DNA of 33,869 bases from Bacillus sp. AFS098217 (GCF_002551815.1 NZ_NVPR01000036.1:1-33869); one strand, 5' to 3'; numbered from the stretch's first letter, positions 6,610 to 15,215 are shown. Notes: generated from the letters alone by a model not told the origin. Translations and numbers: made by a program.

Positions 6610-7728
6610 ATGACTGAACGTTTAAAAGTAATGACGATTTTTGGAACACGTCCAGAAGCGATAAAAATGGCACCTCTTGTGTTAGAGTTGCAAAAGCATT
6701 CTGAGAAAATTGAGCCAATTGTGACAGTAACAGCGCAGCATCGTCAAATGTTAGATCAAGTGCTGAATATCTTTGGTATTACACCAGACTTTGATTTGAA
6801 TATTATGAAAGATCGTCAAACTTTAATTGATATTACAACACGTGGTTTAGAAGGTCTAGATAAAGTAATGAAGGAAGCGAAACCTCATATTGTTCTTGTT
6901 CATGGTGATACAACAACGACATTTATTGCGAGCCTTGCAGCCTTTTATAATCAAATTCCAGTAGGACATGTTGAAGCAGGACTTCGCACATGGGATAAAT
7001 ATTCTCCATATCCAGAAGAAATGAACCGTCAATTAACAGGTGTAATGGCAGATCTTCATTTCTCTCCTACAACAAAATCAGCAACGAACTTACAAAAAGA
7101 GAATAAAGATGAAGCACGTATTTTTGTAACAGGAAATACAGCGATTGATGCACTTAAAACAACTGTAAAAGAAACATACAGTCATCCAGTATTAGAGAAG
7201 CTTGGAAATGATCGTCTTATACTTATGACAGCGCATCGCCGTGAAAACTTAGGTGAGCCAATGCGCAACATGTTCCGCGCTATTAAACGTCTTGTTGACA
7301 AACACGAAGATGTACAAGTTGTGTACCCGGTTCATATGAATCCTGTTGTTCGTGAAACAGCCAACGAAATTTTAGGAGACCATAATCGTATTCATTTAAT
7401 TGAGCCGCTAGACGTAATTGATTTCCATAATGTTGCAGCTCGTTCATACTTAATGCTAACAGACTCTGGTGGTGTACAAGAGGAAGCTCCGTCTCTTGGT
7501 GTACCAGTTCTTGTTCTTCGTGATACGACAGAACGTCCAGAAGGCATTGAAGCAGGTACATTGAAATTAGCAGGTACAGATGAGGAAACAATCTTTACAC
7601 TTGCTGATGAATTGTTATCAAATAAAGAAGCGCATGACAAAATGGCACAAGCATCTAACCCTTACGGTGATGGTCGTGCGTCAGAGCGTATCGTAGAAGC
7701 GATTTTACAATACTTTAATAAAAAGTAA
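6610..7728 (+). CDS. mnaA: UDP-N-acetylglucosamine 2-epimerase (non-hydrolysing)
   Basis: This enzyme interconverts UDP-GlcNAc and UDP-ManNAc in the cytoplasm, supplying ManNAc for wall-polymer linkage units and secondary wall polysaccharide. The 372 residues match the WecB/MnaA family: FGTRPEAIKMAPL at the N-terminus, HGDTTTT, GHVEAGLRTWDKYSPYPEE with catalytic acidic residues, LMTAHRRENLG, and the UDP-binding SGGVQEEAPSLGVPVLVLRD with RPEGIEAGT. It is full length. The ribosome site AGAGG lies 9 bases before ATG, and a TATAAT hexamer at 6548-6553 is a likely -10. It converges on the LCP gene across a shared terminator. Confidence 0.95.
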   Translation: MTERLKVMTIFGTRPEAIKMAPLVLELQKHSEKIEPIVTVTAQHRQMLDQVLNIFGITPDFDLNIMKDRQTLIDITTRGLEGLDKVMKEAKPHIVLVHGDTTTTFIASLAAFYNQIPVGHVEAGLRTWDKYSPYPEEMNRQLTGVMADLHFSPTTKSATNLQKENKDEARIFVTGNTAIDALKTTVKETYSHPVLEKLGNDRLILMTAHRRENLGEPMRNMFRAIKRLVDKHEDVQVVYPVHMNPVVRETANEILGDHNRIHLIEPLDVIDFHNVAARSYLMLTDSGGVQEEAPSLGVPVLVLRDTTERPEGIEAGTLKLAGTDEETIFTLADELLSNKEAHDKMAQASNPYGDGRASERIVEAILQYFNKK

Positions 7729-7730
7729 GT

Positions 7731-7768
7731 AAAAAGAGCCGATTCCTATAAGAATCGGCTCTTTTTAT
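7731..7768. terminator. Bidirectional terminator between mnaA and LCP gene
   Basis: The 15-bp perfect stem AAAAAGAGCCGATTC / GAATCGGCTCTTTTT has a CTATAA loop and T tracts on both strands. Confidence 0.93.
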
Positions 7769-7774
7769 TTGTTT

Positions 7775-8971
7775 TTACTGATGATTTCGCATAATCCATT
7801 CTGCATGGGCGTTTGTAGATGCAGATGGTATTGTTGGTTTTTTATTTTCAGTAGATTCTTTTTTAGAATTTGTACTAGAGTGTGAATTTGCAGATTCATT
7901 TTTACTTGAATCTGTATTTTCATTTGAACTTGTATTTGTGTTTTCGTTTGAATCTGTACTTGTATTTGTATTTGTGTTTGTATTAGTTGTAGAATCTGTT
8001 TGCGGATCTCCTTTTCCAATGTTTTTCAGAATGGTATTATGAACTGTCTGAACACTCATCTCATCTGGAAGGAAGTAATAGATACCATCTATTTTTTTAT
8101 CTTCACCTTCTAACTTAAGTGTTTCGATATTAGCAGGATCAAATCCAGAAAATTTATTGTAAAGGGCGAGTCCGTCAGATATAGGAATATCAGTTTTTAC
8201 ATATTTTCCAATTACTGTTGTTAAATCTTTAATTTTAAATACTGTTGAAGTGGAATTCAACTTGTGTACAACAGCAGCGAGCACTTGACGTTGTCTTGCC
8301 GCACGGCCGTAATCTCCATTTGGATCTTGTTTTCGCATGCGAACATAAGCAAGTGCTTCTTCCCCGTTCAAATCTTGTTTGCCTTGCTTAAAGTTAATTT
8401 TCTTGTCGTAGTCTATATCAGAGCGTTCCCAGAAATCAAAAGGAACATCTACTGTAACACCGCCAACGGCATCAACAATGCCTTTAAATCCTTGGAAGTC
8501 AATTTTAAGATAGTGATCGACAGGAACTTTTAAAAAGTTTTCGACAGTATCTATCGCCATCTTTTCTCCGCCGTAAGCATGCGCCGCATTGATTTTATCT
8601 TTTTTATTCTTTCCTGCAATCGTAACCCGAGAGTCACGTGGAATGCTCATGAGGGAAACTTTTTGAGATTTTGGATCCACTGTTGCAATCATAAGAGAAT
8701 CGGTACGACCATTTTTTCCATCGGTTGCATAATCTTCAATTCCCATAATGAGAATAGTGAAAGGCTCTTTCGTAATTTGAACTTCTTCTGTTCGTAATTT
8801 GGACTTATCACGTGTAAAGCCACTATACATCCCCATGAGAGAAGAATAGGAATTAAACATATAAAGTCCTACGCTACCAAGTAAACATGCGAAAATAAGG
8901 AATATGAAAAGTTTACGTCTTCGCTTCTTTTTAACTCTTCTTTTCTGGAGATGATAATAACGATCTTCCAT
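7775..8971 (-). CDS. LytR-CpsA-Psr (LCP) family wall-polymer ligase
   Basis: LCP proteins attach lipid-linked wall teichoic acid or related polymers to peptidoglycan on the outer face of the membrane. The 398 residues show a very basic cytoplasmic start (KKRRRK), one membrane anchor (about 23-41), then the LCP domain. The domain has ILIMGIEDY, GRTDSLMIATVDP, SIPRDSRV, the INAAHAYGG segment, and YVRMRKQDPNGDYGRAARQ near its end. A long Ser/Thr/Asn-rich tail follows from about residue 320, with alternating NT dipeptides. The ribosome site is AAGGAGA. Its position next to the yvyE gene matches B. subtilis tagV (yvhJ), so orthology is likely but not proved. Confidence 0.9.
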   Translation of the reverse strand: MEDRYYHLQKRRVKKKRRRKLFIFLIFACLLGSVGLYMFNSYSSLMGMYSGFTRDKSKLRTEEVQITKEPFTILIMGIEDYATDGKNGRTDSLMIATVDPKSQKVSLMSIPRDSRVTIAGKNKKDKINAAHAYGGEKMAIDTVENFLKVPVDHYLKIDFQGFKGIVDAVGGVTVDVPFDFWERSDIDYDKKINFKQGKQDLNGEEALAYVRMRKQDPNGDYGRAARQRQVLAAVVHKLNSTSTVFKIKDLTTVIGKYVKTDIPISDGLALYNKFSGFDPANIETLKLEGEDKKIDGIYYFLPDEMSVQTVHNTILKNIGKGDPQTDSTTNTNTNTNTSTDSNENTNTSSNENTDSSKNESANSHSSTNSKKESTENKKPTIPSASTNAHAEWIMRNHQ

Positions 8972-9008
8972 ATATAATCTCCTTTTAATTTGTAAGGTAT
9001 TATTTTCA

Positions 9009-9042
9009 GTTATTCTATCGCAAGATCGGGAGGGAGAATAAC
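9009..9042 (-). other. Hairpin between yigZ-family gene and LCP gene
   Basis: GTTATTCT / AGAATAAC form an 8-bp stem around an 18-base loop. No T tract follows. It sits just before the candidate LCP promoter (TTGCGA with TAATAC on the minus strand), so it may be an operator or processing site. Confidence 0.3.
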
Positions 9043-9073
9043 TTGATTTGTCATTGATAATAGGAATGTAGGT

Positions 9074-9712
9074 TTATTGCGGAACATCTTGCTCTAAATA
9101 CAACATATTGTCCTCTTCAATTGTACATTTCCCATTTGTTAGCTCAATCATCCAATTTGTGAAATTGTGCTTTTGGTCTTCCTCTACGTAAATATCAAAT
9201 GTCACGTTTTCTAGATAATGTATATCTTTAATCGCGTACTTTGAGTGGCGTAATTCGTTTTCAACTTTGCCAAGTAACGTATAGTCAATCTCTGTCTTCA
9301 TAACGCGCATTAGTTTGCGTTCTACAACACCTACGTGACGAATTCCTTCACTTGTACATTTTCCATATGCACGAATTAAACCGCCGGCACCAAGTTTAAT
9401 GCCACCAAAATAACGTGTAACGACAACAACTATATCTTTCAAATCGCGTTTTTTTAGTACTTCTAACATTGGTACGCCAGCTGTACCGCTCGGTTCACCA
9501 TCATCATTCGCCTTTTGAATTTGATTTTGTTCACCAATTAAATAAGCAGAACAGTTATGTGTCGCATTCCAGTGCTGCTTTTTTATTTTTTGGATAAACT
9601 CTTGAGCCTCTTCTTCTGTTGTGGCTCGGCTAATATAGCAAATAAATTTTGATTTTTGAATGACAATTTCGTGCTCACCGTAGCCTTTGATTGTTAAATA
9701 TTGTAATAGCAA
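9074..9712 (-). CDS. yvyE: YigZ/IMPACT family protein (YvyE)
   Basis: This 212-residue protein is related to the IMPACT family. The N-terminal UPF0029 domain has the signature DDGEPSGTAGVPML, VVVVTRYFGGIKLGAGGL and IRAYG; a second, smaller ferredoxin-like domain (about 135-205) completes the usual length. Family members have been linked to translation-related regulation, but the biochemical role in Bacillus is not settled. The start is TTG at 9712, with AGGGG about 9 bases upstream. The LCP gene follows 102 bases downstream on the same strand. Confidence 0.88.
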   Translation of the reverse strand: MLLQYLTIKGYGEHEIVIQKSKFICYISRATTEEEAQEFIQKIKKQHWNATHNCSAYLIGEQNQIQKANDDGEPSGTAGVPMLEVLKKRDLKDIVVVVTRYFGGIKLGAGGLIRAYGKCTSEGIRHVGVVERKLMRVMKTEIDYTLLGKVENELRHSKYAIKDIHYLENVTFDIYVEEDQKHNFTNWMIELTNGKCTIEEDNMLYLEQDVPQ

Positions 9713-9831
9713 TGGTATACGCCCCTATCTTTCAAAATGCTTAGTACTTTACATTGTAAAAGGGGGAGTTTTTAGATTCAAACATTTTTTACAAACATAT
9801 TATAATTTGTAAGATAAATTCAGTGTCTTTG

Positions 9832-9860
9832 TTGTAAATTGTCGAGACATTTATTATAAT
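9832..9860 (+). promoter_or_regulatory. Promoter of degV
   Basis: TTGTAA, a 17-base spacer and TATAAT form a good sigma-A promoter. An inverted repeat TTACAAA / TTTGTAA (9789-9812) sits just upstream. Confidence 0.7.
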
Positions 9861-9953
9861 TTTAAGCCAGCATTCTCCTACATTAATGCACCTTTTCTAG
9901 TTTTCGTGTAAAATTAGGGAATAAAAACTTTTTTTTATAAGGTAGGTACGAAA

Positions 9954-10796
9954 ATGAGAACAGCTATTGTTACTGATAGTACAGCATATATACCAAGGCA
10001 TATTCGTGAAGAACTCGATATACATATGATTCCATTAAATGTAGTTTTTGGGACGGAATCTTATCAAGAAGAAACAGAGATTACAGCGGATGATTTTTAT
10101 GTAAAAGTACGTGAGCAGGAAGAACTTCCTAAGACTTCTCAACCAGCAATTGGAAAATTTGTAGAGCTATTTGAGGAATTAGCGAAAGAATATGACGCTG
10201 TTATTAGTATCCATCTTTCAAGTGGGATTAGTGGTACATATCAAACAGCAACAACAGCCGGGCAGATGGTCCAAGGAATTGACGTATATACGTATGATTC
10301 TGAAATTAGTTGTGAAGTACAAGGGTTTTATGTTCGTGAAGGTGTAAGAATGGCAAGTGAAGGAAAAACACCTGAAGAAATTTTGGCGCGATTTGATGAA
10401 ATGAAGCAAACAATAGATGCGTATTTTGTTGTAGATGATTTACATCATTTACAGCGAGGCGGTCGCTTAAATAGTGCGCAGGCTTTTATTGGTAGCTTGC
10501 TACAAGTAAAGCCGGTTTTATATTTTAGAGATAAGATTATTATTCCATTTGAAAAAATTCGCACACGCAAAAAAGCATTAAAGCGCATTGTTGAAATTTT
10601 TGATGAGCAGGCAAGTAAAGGTGTACCGATGGAAGCTGTTATTATTCATGCGAATCGCGAAGAGGAAGCGAAAGCGTGGCAGCAAGAATTACAAGAAGAA
10701 TACCCTCATGTTACAATCCGCATTAGTTATTTTGGTGCTGTAATTGGTACACATTTAGGCGAAGGTTCACTTGGTTTAGGTTGGTATACAAAATAA
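9954..10796 (+). CDS. degV: DegV family fatty-acid-binding protein
   Basis: This 280-residue DegV-fold protein binds a fatty acid and hands it to the FakA-type kinase as a FakB subunit, feeding exogenous fatty acid into phospholipid synthesis. The family start VTDSTAYIP, the loop ISIHLSSGISGTYQTA and the RGGRLN segment (HLQRGGRLNSAQAFIGSLL) are all present, and the length is normal. The ribosome site AAGGTAGG precedes ATG. In B. subtilis this gene follows degS-degU. Here those genes are absent and yvyE lies directly upstream, divergent. No fakA-like gene is nearby. Confidence 0.9.
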   Translation: MRTAIVTDSTAYIPRHIREELDIHMIPLNVVFGTESYQEETEITADDFYVKVREQEELPKTSQPAIGKFVELFEELAKEYDAVISIHLSSGISGTYQTATTAGQMVQGIDVYTYDSEISCEVQGFYVREGVRMASEGKTPEEILARFDEMKQTIDAYFVVDDLHHLQRGGRLNSAQAFIGSLLQVKPVLYFRDKIIIPFEKIRTRKKALKRIVEIFDEQASKGVPMEAVIIHANREEEAKAWQQELQEEYPHVTIRISYFGAVIGTHLGEGSLGLGWYTK

Positions 10797-10808
10797 TAAA
10801 GATGTAAA

Positions 10809-10835
10809 AGCTCTCTGTTTGAAGAGAGTTTTTTT
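10809..10835 (+). terminator. Terminator of degV
   Basis: CTCTCT / AGAGAG stem with a GTTTGA loop, followed by seven Ts. Confidence 0.8.
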
Positions 10836-10850
10836 ACGGTGGGTATCTAT

Positions 10851-10879
10851 TTGACAAGTTAATATTTGGAAGTGATAAA
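10851..10879 (+). promoter_or_regulatory. Promoter of hxlR-family gene
   Basis: A perfect TTGACA is followed by a 17-base spacer and GATAAA. Confidence 0.65.
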
Positions 10880-10961
10880 ATGTACATAATCTTAAATGAG
10901 GAAAGTTTTATTGCTTATTTTTTATAAGAAACTATTTTATAATAAAGGTGAGGTGAAACAT

Positions 10962-11276
10962 ATGGAGCATAATTCTTGTTTATGTCCAAAGTTTGAATCG
11001 GCTTTTACACTGCTTAGTAAGAAGTGGACAGGTTTAATTATTAAATCTTTACTAGAAGAGCCGAAGCGTTTTAGAGAAATCGCTGATATTATTCCAAATA
11101 TGAGTGATCGTATGTTGTCGGAACGTTTAAAGGAATTAGAGAGCGAAGGTATCGTTGTACGTAACGTTTATCCAGAAGTACCTGTTAGAATCGAATATGG
11201 GCTAACAGATAAAGGGAAAGCATTGGAAAGCGTTATGAATGAAGTCCAAAGTTGGGCTGAAAAATGGGTGGATTAA
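10962..11276 (+). CDS. HxlR-family transcriptional regulator
   Basis: This 104-residue winged-helix protein has the HxlR core: CPKFESAFTLLSKKWTGLII at the N-terminus, MSDRMLSERLKELESEGIV (recognition helix) and YGLTDKGKAL. Two cysteines sit in the SCLCPKFE segment. The second aligns with the redox-sensing Cys of YodB/HypR-type members, so thiol or quinone sensing is possible. The start ATG 10962 was chosen for AGGTGAGG 8 bases upstream; an earlier in-frame ATG at 10896 lacks a ribosome site. No obvious target gene is adjacent. Confidence 0.88.
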   Translation: MEHNSCLCPKFESAFTLLSKKWTGLIIKSLLEEPKRFREIADIIPNMSDRMLSERLKELESEGIVVRNVYPEVPVRIEYGLTDKGKALESVMNEVQSWAEKWVD

Positions 11277-11312
11277 AGTTAAGTTGTGCTTCGTGAGGTT
11301 TTCTATATCGAG

Positions 11313-11347
11313 AAAAAACGCAGGGGAAATTCCTCTGCGTTTTTTTA
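11313..11347 (+). terminator. Terminator of hxlR-family gene
   Basis: AAAAAACGCAGGGGA / TTCCTCTGCGTTTTTT stem with a tiny loop and a T tract. Confidence 0.85.
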
Positions 11348-11425
11348 TCCCGCAACAGCCCGAATTGTGAGGACTAATAATCAGTGAGGATGAAGAAATC
11401 CCCACTGATTAAAGTTTTATTTTAT
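11344..11425 (+). repeat. bcr-like dispersed repeat, copy 1 (long form)
   Basis: It begins TTTATCCCGCAA and ends CACTGATTAAAGTTTTATTTTAT. The same ends occur in the copies at 28220 and 30618, but this copy has a longer centre. Confidence 0.65.
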
Positions 11426-11530
11426 GTAACAAGCGAATGAGAATTGCATGAAAAAATAGTGTGTTTTTCTTAAGATTCTGCAAATAAATACAGAATTAGA
11501 GCGATTTTGTCATAGGATTACAAAGAAAAT

Positions 11531-11558
11531 ATTACATTTATTTTACAAAAACGTAACA
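11531..11558 (-). promoter_or_regulatory. Three tandem WalR-like half-sites upstream of NlpC/P60 gene
   Basis: On the minus strand: TGTTAC-GTTTT-TGTAAA-ATAAA-TGTAAT. All three half-sites match TGTWAH, each pair separated by 5 bp (11-bp period). The array ends 26 bp before the TATAAA -10 at 11585-11590. That promoter has no good -35, as expected of an activated promoter. Confidence 0.65.
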
Positions 11559-11643
11559 TTGATAAAAAAACTCCCGAATTATGGTATAAATTTTAGTAGA
11601 TTATATTCGGAAAAAGAAAAAAAGAAAGCGGTGTAAAAACAAA

Positions 11644-12912
11644 ATGAAAAAGCTAAAGATGGCCTCTTGCGTATTAGCTGCAGGAATGATGTTTTCAGTA
11701 GTAACACCAAGTGTATTTGCAGAAAATATGAACGATGTAAAAACACAAATTAACGCACAAAATGACACTTTACATAAACAACAACAAGAACGTGATGAAC
11801 TTCAAAAACAAATGAATGACTTAAATAAAACAATTCAAGGTTTAGATAAGTCTGTTCAAGAAAATGTAGCAAAGCTTGATGAAACAACAAAAAAAGTTGC
11901 AGAAACAGAGCAATTAATCGAGAAAAAGAATAAAGATATCGCAGAGTTACAAACAAAAATTGCAAAACGTGAAGATTTATTAAGAAAGCGTTTAGTAGCA
12001 CTTCAAGAACAACCAAACACGAATGTTGTAACAGAGGTTGTTGTAAACTCTAAAAACCTTGCAGATTTAGTAGATCGCTTAACTTCTGTTTCTAAAATTC
12101 TTGCATCTGATGAAGATATCATGAAAACACAACAAGACGATCAAGCAGCTGTGAAAAAAGATGTTGAAACGGTTAAAGTAAAACAAAAAGAATTAAAAGA
12201 AGCACAAGCACAAATCGAAACTGCAAAGAAAGAACTTGACGCTGAAAAAGCGAAAAAACAAGAAGCAGTAACTGATTTAAATGGCAAAATGGATACTGTT
12301 GTAAACAATATGACAAGCACAGAAGGTCAATTGAAAGAGCTTGAAAAACAAGCATTATACTTACAACAATTAGCTGAAAAAGAAGCGCAAGAAAAAGCGG
12401 CACAAGAAACAGCTGCTAAGAAACAAGCAGAGCAAGCTCAGCAGCCGGCACAACCAGCTGCTCCAGCAAATAATGGTGGACAAGCTGCAAAAGAGCAACC
12501 TAAGAAAGAACAATCAAAACCTGCTCCAGCACCAAAACCTGCTCCAGCACCAGTATCTGATGATGGTGGCGGTAATCTAGGTGTAATTGGAAAAGCGAAG
12601 AAATATTTAGGTGTTCCATATGTATTCGGTGGTGCATCTCCAAGTGGATTTGACTGCAGTGGATTTATCTCTTATGTATATGGAGTAGGACGTCAAGATG
12701 TTGCTGGTTACTGGAACTCAGTTTCTAGAGTAAGTAGCCCACAACCAGGAGATTTAGTGTTCTTCCAAAACACATATAAATCAGGTCCATCACATATTGG
12801 TATCTACGTTGGTAATGGACAAATGATTCACGCTGGTGATAGTGGTATTGGATACTCTAACTTAAGCAGCAGCTACAATCAAAGCCATTTCCTAGGTTAT
12901 GGTAGATTCTAG
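11644..12912 (+). CDS. Secreted coiled-coil NlpC/P60 peptidoglycan endopeptidase (CwlO-like)
   Basis: This 422-residue exported protein has three parts. A signal peptide ends at SVFA (about residue 26). A long charged coiled coil (about 29-245) is followed by an Ala/Gln/Pro/Lys linker with PAPAPKPAPAP. The C-terminal NlpC/P60 domain (about 315-422) has catalytic Cys in PSGFDCSGFISYVYG and His in GPSHIGIYVGNGQMIHAG. This is the layout of B. subtilis CwlO, a D,L-endopeptidase that cuts stem peptides to allow wall growth and needs FtsEX. Orthology is suggested by architecture and by WalR-like sites upstream. The ftsEX genes lie 9 kb downstream. Ribosome site GCGGTG. Confidence 0.9.
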   Translation: MKKLKMASCVLAAGMMFSVVTPSVFAENMNDVKTQINAQNDTLHKQQQERDELQKQMNDLNKTIQGLDKSVQENVAKLDETTKKVAETEQLIEKKNKDIAELQTKIAKREDLLRKRLVALQEQPNTNVVTEVVVNSKNLADLVDRLTSVSKILASDEDIMKTQQDDQAAVKKDVETVKVKQKELKEAQAQIETAKKELDAEKAKKQEAVTDLNGKMDTVVNNMTSTEGQLKELEKQALYLQQLAEKEAQEKAAQETAAKKQAEQAQQPAQPAAPANNGGQAAKEQPKKEQSKPAPAPKPAPAPVSDDGGGNLGVIGKAKKYLGVPYVFGGASPSGFDCSGFISYVYGVGRQDVAGYWNSVSRVSSPQPGDLVFFQNTYKSGPSHIGIYVGNGQMIHAGDSGIGYSNLSSSYNQSHFLGYGRF

Positions 12913-12940
12913 GATTTGAATGATATAAAACATGTGTATA

Positions 12941-12984
12941 AAGTCGATAGCTTACTATTTTATAAGTAGGTTATCGGCTTTTTT
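12941..12984 (+). terminator. Terminator of NlpC/P60 gene
   Basis: The long stem AAGTCGATAGCTTACT / AGTAGGTTATCGGCTT, with two mismatches, is followed by a T tract. Confidence 0.8.
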
Positions 12985-12989
12985 GATTT

Positions 12990-13018
12990 TTTACGAGATA
13001 ACGAGAAGGAATTATAGT
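12990..13018 (+). promoter_or_regulatory. Candidate promoter of comFA
   Basis: TTTACG, 17 bases, TATAGT. No AAAA-N5-TTTT ComK box is seen in this interval. Confidence 0.45.
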
Positions 13019-13035
13019 AGAGCTGGGGGTGCTTG

Positions 13036-14385
13036 ATGATGCTAGCAGGAAGGCAAATGCTACTAGAAGAACTTTCGTTATCGAAGGATGAACTAGAGTT
13101 TTTAGAAAGACGAGGAGATATTTCTTTAGCAAAAGGGATAATTAAGAAATCTTCACGCTCTGTATGTCAGCGCTGTGGAAATACAGAGCAGCGGTTATTT
13201 GCATCGTTTTTATGTAAAAGGTGCAATCAAATGTGTACGTATTGCCGAAAATGTATCACGATGGGGCGAGTGGGAGAATGTACAATGATTGTTCGAGGCA
13301 CTCGTGATATAGAAAGAGAGTTCCTGTCACAACCTTTACAGTGGGAGGGAAAGCTATCACCTGGGCAGGAAATAGCAGCAAATGGCGTAACAGAAGCAGT
13401 GCGCCAAAAAGAATCTTTTTTTATATGGGCGGTATGTGGTGCTGGTAAGACAGAGATGTTATTTTATGGTATCGAAGAGGCACTTAAAAAGGGAGAGTGC
13501 GTTTGTATTGCGACGCCTCGGACTGATGTCGTGCTGGAATTGGCTCCCCGGTTACAAACCGTTTTTCCAAATGTATCAGTTGCGGCACTGTATGGTGGTA
13601 GTCTAGATCGTGAAAAGGAAGCGAAACTTATCATATCCACAACGCATCAGTTGCTTCGTTATTATAGGGCATTTGATGTCATGATTGTAGATGAGATTGA
13701 CGCCTTTCCGTATGCGATGGACAAAATGTTACATCATGCGGTAGAGCAAGCAAGTAAAGAGAGAGCCGCACGTATTTATTTAACTGCGACCCCAGAAGAG
13801 AAGTGGAAACGTAATATTCAAAGTGGTAAACAAAAAGGTGTCATTATTCCAGGACGTTATCATCGTCATCCTTTGCCAATTCCTAAGTTTTGGTGGTGCG
13901 GTGATTGGAAAAAGTTACTCAGACGTAAAAAAATTCCCCGTGCGTTACTACAATGGTTAAACATATATCTAGATAAACAATATCCTATTTTTTTATTTGT
14001 TCCCCACGTGCGCTACGTAGACGAAGTATGTTTATTATTAAGAGAATTAGATGATCGAATTGAAGGTGTTCATGCGGAAGATCCAAAGAGAAAAGAAAAA
14101 GTAGCGGCTTTTCGTAAAGGAGATATTCCACTATTAGTAACGACAACCATTTTGGAGCGTGGTGTAACAGTTGCAAATCTACAAGTAGCTGTGTTAGGTG
14201 CAGAAGATGTTATTTTTTCAGAAAGTGCACTTGTTCAAATTGCTGGCCGCGTTGGCAGGAGCTCTCGTGAACCGGATGGGGATATTCTCTATTTTCATTA
14301 TGGAAAAACAGAAGCAATGATTCGTGCAAAAAAGCATATTCAATTTATGAATAAGAAGGCGAAGCAACAAGGGGTGATAGATTGA
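13036..14385 (+). CDS. comFA: Competence helicase ComFA
   Basis: ComFA is a membrane-associated DEAD-box-like ATPase that drives single-stranded DNA uptake in transformation. The 449-residue product has an N-terminal zinc site made of spaced Cys pairs (CQRCGN, CKRCN, CTYCRKC). The helicase core follows: Walker A AVCGAGKTEM, DEID motif VDEIDAFPY, YLTATPE, TTTILERGVTV and QIAGRVGRSSREPDGD. It is full length. ATG 13036 sits 6 bases after GGGGG; TTG 13033 and ATG 13039 are alternatives. It overlaps comFC by one base, and comFB is absent. Confidence 0.93.
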   Translation: MMLAGRQMLLEELSLSKDELEFLERRGDISLAKGIIKKSSRSVCQRCGNTEQRLFASFLCKRCNQMCTYCRKCITMGRVGECTMIVRGTRDIEREFLSQPLQWEGKLSPGQEIAANGVTEAVRQKESFFIWAVCGAGKTEMLFYGIEEALKKGECVCIATPRTDVVLELAPRLQTVFPNVSVAALYGGSLDREKEAKLIISTTHQLLRYYRAFDVMIVDEIDAFPYAMDKMLHHAVEQASKERAARIYLTATPEEKWKRNIQSGKQKGVIIPGRYHRHPLPIPKFWWCGDWKKLLRRKKIPRALLQWLNIYLDKQYPIFLFVPHVRYVDEVCLLLRELDDRIEGVHAEDPKRKEKVAAFRKGDIPLLVTTTILERGVTVANLQVAVLGAEDVIFSESALVQIAGRVGRSSREPDGDILYFHYGKTEAMIRAKKHIQFMNKKAKQQGVID

Positions 14386-15089
14386 TGCATTGTCTACTTT
14401 GTGATGATTACATTTCTGAGGCTGCTAGCTGGTATTCTTTTTTTATTCAGTCACAAAAGCGGTACATATGCGATCAGTGTGAACGAAAGCTTTCCTATAT
14501 TATAGGAGAAATTTGTGATGATTGCGGTCGGCCGTTTGCTTTTCTTGATCAGGAATATAGAGAAGGAGATATATGCAAAGATTGTGTTAGGTGGAGAGAA
14601 GAAGGGAGATTCAGATTGATAAAGAATCGATCTGTATATGTTTATAATGATGGAATGAAGGAAATATTAGCCCAGTTTAAGTTTCGAGGAGATGCGGAGC
14701 TTGTACGGATTTTTTATACAAATTTTGCAGCAGCATTTCTAAAGTATTTTTCAAATTATGAGGCCGTCCTTCCAGTTCCGCTTAGTAGGGAACGAGAATA
14801 TGAACGCGGCTTTAATCAGGCGGAGCTATTAGCATCTTGTTTGCCAATACAAATTTTGCAAACGTCTTTAAGTAGACATGAGACGGAAAAACAGAGCAAA
14901 AAAAAGCGTGTAGAAAGACTTTCGGCAGCAAACCCCTTTTACTTTCGAGAAGAGGAAATGTTCGCTGGGAAGCATCTTTTACTCGTTGATGATGTGTATA
15001 CGACAGGGATTACGGTTAGGCAAGTTGGACAGCTTTTGTATGATGCGGGGGCTCAAAGTGTTTCAAGCTTGACGCTGTGCCGCGGGTAA
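14385..15089 (+). CDS. comFC: Competence protein ComFC (phosphoribosyltransferase-like)
   Basis: This 234-residue ComFC/GntX family protein is needed for efficient DNA uptake and partners ComFA. An N-terminal zinc-ribbon contains four Cys pairs (CLLC, CDQC, CDDC, CKDC, residues about 3-65). The C-terminal phosphoribosyltransferase fold carries LLVDDVYTTGITVRQVG, the PRPP-binding loop. The start ATG 14385 overlaps the comFA stop (TGATG) with AGGGGTGAT upstream, so translation is probably coupled. TTG 14382 is also possible. The family's catalytic activity is unproven. Confidence 0.92.
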   Translation: MHCLLCDDYISEAASWYSFFIQSQKRYICDQCERKLSYIIGEICDDCGRPFAFLDQEYREGDICKDCVRWREEGRFRLIKNRSVYVYNDGMKEILAQFKFRGDAELVRIFYTNFAAAFLKYFSNYEAVLPVPLSREREYERGFNQAELLASCLPIQILQTSLSRHETEKQSKKKRVERLSAANPFYFREEEMFAGKHLLLVDDVYTTGITVRQVGQLLYDAGAQSVSSLTLCRG

Positions 15090-15133
15090 TATGTGTATGT
15101 CGAAAGATACAATAAAAAGACGACAAGTCTTCT

Positions 15134-15163
15134 TTGACTGGATATGTTGTCATTCAGTATAGT
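15134..15163 (+). promoter_or_regulatory. Promoter of cold-shock gene
   Basis: TTGACT, 18 bases, TATAGT. The transcript would start near 15170, leaving a leader of about 45 bases. Confidence 0.65.
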
Positions 15164-15215
15164 CAAATTATAGGGCAAATGTCCTGATTTTTAGAGTGAA
15201 GGGAATGGAACGAAC

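Larger units (their letters stand above)
11277..11643 (+). other. Gap before NlpC/P60 gene
   Basis: It holds the hxlR terminator, a bcr-like repeat directly abutting it, and the endopeptidase control region with three WalR-like half-sites and a TATAAA -10. No further gene is visible. Confidence 0.7.

Noticed and set aside
7765-8019. Gln/Ile-rich minus-strand frame
   Set aside because: It is an alternative frame of the low-complexity NT-rich tail of the LCP gene.
12913-13035. ComK box upstream of comFA
   Set aside because: No AAAA-N5-TTTT pair is present in the interval.
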